Source: Rhodobacterales bacterium CG2_30_65_12
GTDB taxonomy: Bacteria; Pseudomonadota; Alphaproteobacteria; Rhodobacterales; Rhodobacteraceae
Assembly (NCBI GenBank): GCA_001873585.1
Contig: MNZL01000056.1
Location: forward strand, 1 to 10,056
DNA: 10,056 nucleotides
Direction of reading: 5' to 3'
Shown: one piece after another, positions 6,065 to 10,056 of the stretch
How the letters are laid out: each line of letters begins with the position of its first letter
Position numbering within the stretch: position 1 is the stretch's first letter
Program-made: the position numbers and the translations under genes
The notes under the pieces: generated by a model
Databases searched by the model: none
What the model was told of the DNA's origin: nothing
The model's input: the letters and a program-made list of their open reading frames with translations, nothing else

Positions 6065-6832
6065 ATGAAAAACCCCGAAAACCGCCTCAAACGCGCCCTT
6101 GCCGAAGGCCGGATGCAACTGGGCATCTGGCACACTTTCGGTGGCTCGGTAAATGCGGAGCTGCTCGCCTCGGTGGGCTACGACTGGGTGCTGCTCGATA
6201 CCGAGCACGCTGCTGTCGAGGTAAGCGAGATGCTCGCCTGCCTGCAAGGGATCGCCGCCTGGCCCGAGACCAGCCCCGTGGTGCGGGTGTCGGACAATGA
6301 CACGGCATTGATCAAGCGCCACCTCGACCAGGGCGCGCAGTCGATCATGGTGCCCAACGTGCGCTCGGTGGACGAAGCCCGGCGCGCGGTGGCGGCGATG
6401 CACTACGGGCCCCGGGGCGTGCGCGGCGCGGCCGGGCTGACCCGCGCCACCCGCTTCGGCACCGTGGACGATTACGCCACCACCGCCAGCAATGAGCTCT
6501 GCCTGATCGTGCAGATCGAAAGCCCCGAGGGCCTTGCCGCGCTCGACGAGATCGCCGCGCTGGATGGCGTCGATGCGCTGTTCATCGGCCCGGCCGACCT
6601 TTCGGCGGCGATGGGCTACCCCGGCAACCTTGGCGCTGCGCCCGTGCACGCGGCGATCCTTGACGCCATCGCCCGGGCAAAGTCGGCGGGCATACCCATC
6701 GGCATCCTCACCCTTGACGACGCCTTTCGCGCCGAGTGCGTGGCGGCGGGGGTAACGCTGAACGCGGTGGGGGTCGACATGGCGCTGCTGATCGACGGTG
6801 CCCAGGCTCTGCTCGCCCGCGAACGCGGCTGA
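6065..6832 (+). CDS. HpcH/HpaI class II aldolase
   Basis: A 255-aa TIM-barrel aldolase of the HpaI/GarL/RhmA group. These metal-dependent enzymes cleave 4-hydroxy-2-oxo acids to pyruvate (or a related keto acid) plus an aldehyde. Similarity to HpaI runs end to end: QLGIWHTFGGSVNAELLASVGYDWVLLDTEH (18-48). His48 is the likely base, Arg74 (VVRVSDND) binds pyruvate, and the metal ligands are Glu152 (VQIES) and Asp178 (FIGPADLS). The covering loop RGAAGLTRATRFG (120-132) and VGVDMALL (235-242) are also present. The ATG at 6065 lies 4 bp after the AroE-like stop, with AGGA about 9 nt upstream, so the two are co-transcribed. Family and chemistry class are well supported. The natural aldehyde is unknown; it could be a semialdehyde, glycolaldehyde-like or sugar-acid product. 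Confidence 0.92.
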   Translation: MKNPENRLKRALAEGRMQLGIWHTFGGSVNAELLASVGYDWVLLDTEHAAVEVSEMLACLQGIAAWPETSPVVRVSDNDTALIKRHLDQGAQSIMVPNVRSVDEARRAVAAMHYGPRGVRGAAGLTRATRFGTVDDYATTASNELCLIVQIESPEGLAALDEIAALDGVDALFIGPADLSAAMGYPGNLGAAPVHAAILDAIARAKSAGIPIGILTLDDAFRAECVAAGVTLNAVGVDMALLIDGAQALLARERG

Positions 6833-6847
6833 AGCACGCGCCTTTCC

Positions 6848-6878
6848 GGGCCTGGGGCGCAACGGTGCGCCCCGGCCC
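6848..6878. terminator. GC-rich hairpin between the convergent aldolase and rnj genes
   Basis: GGGCC, one unpaired T, then GGGGCGCA, a 4-nt loop ACGG, TGCGCCCC and GGCCC make a 13-bp stem with a single bulge. It lies between two convergent stops and its last base is the first base of the rnj stop complement (6878-6880). Neither strand carries a T run after it, so it is not a textbook intrinsic terminator. It may end transcription both ways, stall polymerase, or protect the 3' ends. Confidence 0.6.
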
Positions 6879-8548
6879 TACGCCTCCAGCCGGCTCACCA
6901 CCACGGTAACCTCCGGCTTGCGACCGATCTCGTCTTGCGCGGTTTTCTTGGCGACCCGCACCAGTTCTTCCTCGATTTTCGCGTCGTCGCGCAGCGTCTT
7001 GGCGCCGGCGCGCATGAGGAACTGGCCAAGGTCTTCCTCCAGCACTTCCGCGAGTGGCGCGCGGCTCTTGCCGGTCTCGGGCAGGCCGACCAACTCGACC
7101 CAAGGCTCCCCCAGCGGCTCGCCCTCTTCGAGGATCACCTGAATGATCACATGGCCGTTCAGCGCCAGGCGAATACGGTCTCGCACCACCCCATCGAGCG
7201 CGCCGATCAGAATATCGCCATCGAGATAAACCCGGTCGGCCTCGATGTGGTCCACCACATGCGGCGTGGCGCCAGTGAGGTTGGCCATCGCGCCGTTGAC
7301 CACCACCAGAGACCGGCGACCATTGGCCTCGGCAAGTTTGGCATGTTCGCGCAGGTGCCGGTGCTCGCCGTGCATCGGGATCACGAATTCAGGATCCACC
7401 AAAGCGTGCATCTTTTCGATGTCGGGCCGGTTGGCGTGGCCGGAGACGTGGTAGAGATCGTTTTCGGCCACCACGTCGACCCCCATTTCCGAGAAGGCGT
7501 TGAGCACCCGGATCACCCCGCGCTCGTTGCCGGGGATGGTCTTGGACGAAAACAGGAAGGTATCGCCCTCGGCCATTGTGAGACCAAGATATTTGCCGCG
7601 GCTGAGCTGGCCCGAAGCGGCGCGGCGCTCGCCCTGAGAGCCGGTGACGATCAGCATCAGGTTTTCGCGCGGGATGTCGCGGGCATCTTCGGGCGTGATC
7701 GTCTTGGGGAAATTCTCGACTACGCCGGTTTTCAACGCCGCCTCGACCATTCGCCGCATCGCCCGGCCAAGAAGGCAGACCGACCGGCCCGCCGCGTGAC
7801 CGGCCTCGGCAAGGGTTTTCACCCGGGCGACGTTGGAGGCGAAGGTGGTGGCCACCACCATGTGCGGGGCCGCCGCCACCAGCTTGGAAATCGGCGCCGG
7901 CAGCCCGGCCTCTGACCGGCCGGGATGTGGCGAAAACACGTTGGTCGAATCGCAGACCAGCGCCCGAACCCTTCCAGCCGTCGCCTCGCGCCACAGCGCT
8001 TCGTCCCACGGCTCGCCCACACCCGGGGTCGGGTCGAGCTTGAAATCTCCGGTGTGCACCAGCCGGCCCGCCGGGCTGTCGATCACCAGCCCGGCGCTTT
8101 CCGGGATCGAATGCGAGATCGGCACGAAGCTCACCTTGAACGGCCCGGCCGCAACCGTTTCCGGCCAGGGCGCAACGATCCGCACATTGCCAGGGTCTTG
8201 CCCCGCCTCTTCCATCTTCAGCCGGGCGAGATGGCCGGTGAAGGCGCGGGCATAGACCGGCACTTGCAGCTCGGACCATAGCCGACCAACGGCGCCGACG
8301 TGGTCTTCGTGGGCATGGGTGATGAAGATCGCCTCAAGCCGGTCGCGGTTTGCCTTGAGAAACCCGATATCGGGCATGATCAGGTTGACGCCCGGCGTGC
8401 TGTCCATGTCGGGGAAGGTCACGCCAAGATCGACGAGGATCAACCTTTCCTGCCCCGGCTTGCCCCAGCCGTAGACATAGGCGTTCATTCCAATCTCGCC
8501 GGCACCCCCGAGCGGAAGGTAAATCAACCGGTCTTTCGCCTTTGTCAT
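6878..8548 (-). CDS. rnj: Ribonuclease J
   Basis: The protein is 556 aa, typical for RNase J, a cytoplasmic metallo-beta-lactamase/beta-CASP nuclease with 5'-exonuclease and endonuclease activity in RNA maturation and decay. Zinc-binding and catalytic residues are visible: HAHEDH (78-83), His146 in SHSIPES and Asp168 in HTGDFKLD. The beta-CASP domain carries VTGSQGE (301-307), SSKTIPGNE (334-342), HVSGHA (367-372) and PMHGEHRH (391-398). A C-terminal domain of about 100 residues follows. The ATG at 8548 has AGGGA about 5 nt upstream and overlaps the coaX stop in an ATGA, so it is probably translated by coupling with coaX. It ends 45 bp from the convergent aldolase, with a strong hairpin between. 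Alphaproteobacteria usually carry one RNase J beside RNase E. Identity is very secure. Confidence 0.96.
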   Translation of the reverse strand: MTKAKDRLIYLPLGGAGEIGMNAYVYGWGKPGQERLILVDLGVTFPDMDSTPGVNLIMPDIGFLKANRDRLEAIFITHAHEDHVGAVGRLWSELQVPVYARAFTGHLARLKMEEAGQDPGNVRIVAPWPETVAAGPFKVSFVPISHSIPESAGLVIDSPAGRLVHTGDFKLDPTPGVGEPWDEALWREATAGRVRALVCDSTNVFSPHPGRSEAGLPAPISKLVAAAPHMVVATTFASNVARVKTLAEAGHAAGRSVCLLGRAMRRMVEAALKTGVVENFPKTITPEDARDIPRENLMLIVTGSQGERRAASGQLSRGKYLGLTMAEGDTFLFSSKTIPGNERGVIRVLNAFSEMGVDVVAENDLYHVSGHANRPDIEKMHALVDPEFVIPMHGEHRHLREHAKLAEANGRRSLVVVNGAMANLTGATPHVVDHIEADRVYLDGDILIGALDGVVRDRIRLALNGHVIIQVILEEGEPLGEPWVELVGLPETGKSRAPLAEVLEEDLGQFLMRAGAKTLRDDAKIEEELVRVAKKTAQDEIGRKPEVTVVVSRLEA

Positions 8549-9324
8549 ATCGTTCCCTGCTCATTGTTATATTGGTGGATCTTGATCAGGCCGTGCATGG
8601 TGAGATCATCGGCAAAATCGTCAAATACCTGGGCATGGCTCTGAAACAGCGGGGCGAGCCCGCCGGTGCCGATCACCTTCATCGCACGGCCACGCTCTGC
8701 CTTGATCCGCGCGTTGATCTCTTTCACCAGGCCGACATAGCCCCAGAAAATACCCGCCTGCATGCAGGCCACGGTGTTGGTGCCGATCACCTGGTCCGGA
8801 TAGGTGATATCGACGTGCGGCAGCGCAGCGGCGGCCATGTGCAAGGCCTCCAGGCTGAGGTTCACCCCCGGCGCGATCACCCCGCCGATATAGGCGCCAT
8901 CGGTGTCGACCACGTCAAACGTGGTGGCGGTGCCGAAATCGACCACGATCAGATCGCCGCCGTAGCGGTCGAACCCCGCGACGGTGTTGACCAGGCGGTC
9001 GGGGCCGACCTGCGTGCCGGCATCCACCCGCACCTCCACCGGCAACAGGCACTCGGGCTTGCCCACCACGAGCGGGCGCAGGCCGAAATAGCGGTCGGCG
9101 AAAACGCGCAGGTTGAATACCACGCGCGGCACGGTGGAGGAGATCACCACGCCCTTGATCTCGGGTTTGATGCCGTGGTGGCGGGTGAGTGTATCCCACC
9201 AGACGAAATACTGGTCGGCGGTGCGCTGGTGCTCGGTTGAGGTGCGCAGGGTGGCGAGAAATTTCTCGCCGTCCCAGATCGAAAAGACGGTATTGGTGTT
9301 GCCGCAGTCGATGGCAAGTAGCAT
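8545..9324 (-). CDS. coaX: Type III pantothenate kinase
   Basis: The protein is 259 aa, the usual CoaX size. It phosphorylates pantothenate, the first committed step of coenzyme A synthesis, in the cytoplasm. The ASKHA-fold motifs are clear: MLLAIDCGNTNTVFSIWDG (1-19, with Asp6), GPDRLVN (107-113) in the pantothenate site, VVDFGTATTFDVVD (127-140) with the second catalytic Asp, GGVIAPG (147-153) and the GTGG turn (219-222). The ATG at 9324 lies 12 bp after the birA stop; a GAGGGG within and after that stop can serve as SD, 8-10 nt away. The last 4 bp overlap rnj. CoaX enzymes differ from CoaA in resisting CoA feedback, so control is probably not at this enzyme. Identity is secure. Confidence 0.96.
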   Translation of the reverse strand: MLLAIDCGNTNTVFSIWDGEKFLATLRTSTEHQRTADQYFVWWDTLTRHHGIKPEIKGVVISSTVPRVVFNLRVFADRYFGLRPLVVGKPECLLPVEVRVDAGTQVGPDRLVNTVAGFDRYGGDLIVVDFGTATTFDVVDTDGAYIGGVIAPGVNLSLEALHMAAAALPHVDITYPDQVIGTNTVACMQAGIFWGYVGLVKEINARIKAERGRAMKVIGTGGLAPLFQSHAQVFDDFADDLTMHGLIKIHQYNNEQGTI

Positions 9325-9336
9325 GGGCCGAGCCCC

Positions 9337-10056
9337 TCAGAAAAAGATGTCGCCCGCCGCGATGCGGCGAAGACCTTGCGGGGTTTCTAGGACAAGTCGC
9401 CCCTCCTCGTCCACCTCGCGGAAGGTGCCGTTGATTTCTTCGGTCGGAAGCCGCGCGGTGAGGCGCTGGCCCAGTCTCGCCGCACGGGCGAGCCAGGCGG
9501 TGCGGATGGGCGCAAAGCCGAAGCTGGCAAACTGCGCCTCCCGGAAGGCATAGGCGGGCGCCAGGGCGAAGAGCAGCTCTTCGGGCGTGATCCGCGCGCC
9601 GGTCTCGCCCGCGAGCGAGACCGGGCGCAGCGCACCGGGCTCAACCTCGCCTGCACCCGGCGCCTCGGCAAGGTTTACGCCAATCCCGATGGCGAGCCCG
9701 GCAATCCGCCCCCCGACGCTGACGCCTTCAAGCAGGATACCCGCGAGCTTGCCGCCGTTCAGCAGAACGTCATTTGGCCATTTGAGCGCGAAGGACTGAG
9801 CCCGGCCGGTGAGGCCCGCCAGCGCCTCGTAGAGCGCAAGCGCCGCAACGAAACTCCTGAGCGCCGCCGTCTGCGGGTCTTCCATAGGCAGCACAAGCGT
9901 GGCGGCAAAATTGTCCGCCGGATGCACCCAGGCTCGGCCGCGCCGGCCGCGCGATGCTGTCTGGTGGGTGGCGGTGATCCAGGTCGGGCCAGCGAGCGCG
10001 GGAAACCGGCGCGCCGCCTCGTCGAGCGTGGAGCCCACCTCGCCGAGCGCGAGATG
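9337..10056 (-). CDS. birA: Biotin--[acetyl-CoA carboxylase] ligase, N-terminus beyond the window
   Basis: The frame is open to the right edge, giving 239 visible residues plus the stop at 9337-9339. The protein joins biotin to acceptor lysines of biotin carboxylases via biotinyl-AMP. Counting from the first visible residue (HLALGEVGSTLDEA), the motifs are EVGST (6-10), SRGRRGRAW (35-43, the biotinyl-AMP loop), KWPNDVL (92-98) and GGKLAGILLE (100-109), then a GIGVN turn. The C-terminal beta domain ends RRIAAGDIFF. The catalytic domain begins almost at the window edge, so only about ten residues need be missing if, as in related bacteria, the protein lacks the HTH repressor domain; this cannot be checked here. 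An internal GTG at 10038 is not the start, because EVGST begins upstream of it. It is the first visible gene of the birA-coaX-rnj run. The first Gly of the GRGRRG motif is Ser here. Confidence 0.93.
   Translation of the reverse strand, partial: HLALGEVGSTLDEAARRFPALAGPTWITATHQTASRGRRGRAWVHPADNFAATLVLPMEDPQTAALRSFVAALALYEALAGLTGRAQSFALKWPNDVLLNGGKLAGILLEGVSVGGRIAGLAIGIGVNLAEAPGAGEVEPGALRPVSLAGETGARITPEELLFALAPAYAFREAQFASFGFAPIRTAWLARAARLGQRLTARLPTEEINGTFREVDEEGRLVLETPQGLRRIAAGDIFF

Noticed and set aside
6935..7915. + strand open frame (326 codons) opposite rnj
   Set aside because: It mirrors the RNase J coding frame and is rich in His, Asp and Gly from reversed codons. No SD or family signature.
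10036..10038. GTG as the true start of birA
   Set aside because: The frame remains open to the window edge and the conserved EVGST element begins upstream of this codon, so the start lies outside the window.
1..10056. CRISPR arrays, insertion sequences, tRNA or rRNA genes, phage genes
   Set aside because: No spaced direct repeats, terminal inverted repeats with a transposase, cloverleaf sequences or phage proteins were found on either strand by eye.

Overview
The window is GC-rich, densely packed bacterial chromosome. The gene content and order point to an alphaproteobacterium, most likely Rhodobacterales/Rhodobacteraceae. The signs are a birA-coaX-rnj (RNase J) run with stop/start overlaps, a RhlE-type DEAD-box helicase with an Arg-rich tail, and a three-gene TRAP transporter. 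This placement is inferred from recognised families, not from a marker phylogeny.

Layout. (1) Positions 3-83 hold the last codons of an unrecognised + strand gene. It converges on an OsmC/Ohr-type thiol peroxidase gene (89-508, -). (2) Positions 509-719 are a divergent promoter region. From there osmC reads left and a DEAD-box RNA helicase gene reads right (720-2195, +). (3) Converging on the helicase is a TRAP uptake operon in order dctP-dctQ-dctM (5095 down to 2221, -), with SD-led or overlapping junctions. (4) A 131-bp intergenic region (5096-5226) separates dctP from a divergent two-gene unit on the + strand: an AroE-like (shikimate dehydrogenase family) oxidoreductase (5227-6060) and, 4 bp later, an HpcH/HpaI class II aldolase (6065-6832). 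(5) A strong GC hairpin (6848-6878) sits between the convergent ends of the aldolase gene and rnj. (6) The rest is a housekeeping run on the - strand, birA (entering from the right edge) -> coaX -> rnj: biotin protein ligase, type III pantothenate kinase and RNase J.

How they work together. The central divergon (2221-6832) looks like a compact catabolic module. TRAP would import an organic acid, the AroE-like enzyme would oxidise a hydroxyl, probably with NAD, and the aldolase would cleave a 4-hydroxy-2-oxo acid to pyruvate (or a related keto acid) plus an aldehyde. The dehydrogenase keeps the catalytic Lys and Asp of the AroE family. It has lost the canonical SxSP substrate motif and the NADP-binding Arg residues, so ordinary shikimate biosynthesis is unlikely and the true substrate is unknown. 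This module is the best candidate for something undescribed here. The other genes are conserved housekeeping or stress functions. No CRISPR array, IS element, tRNA, rRNA or prophage was seen, and no stretch over 300 bp lacks a gene.
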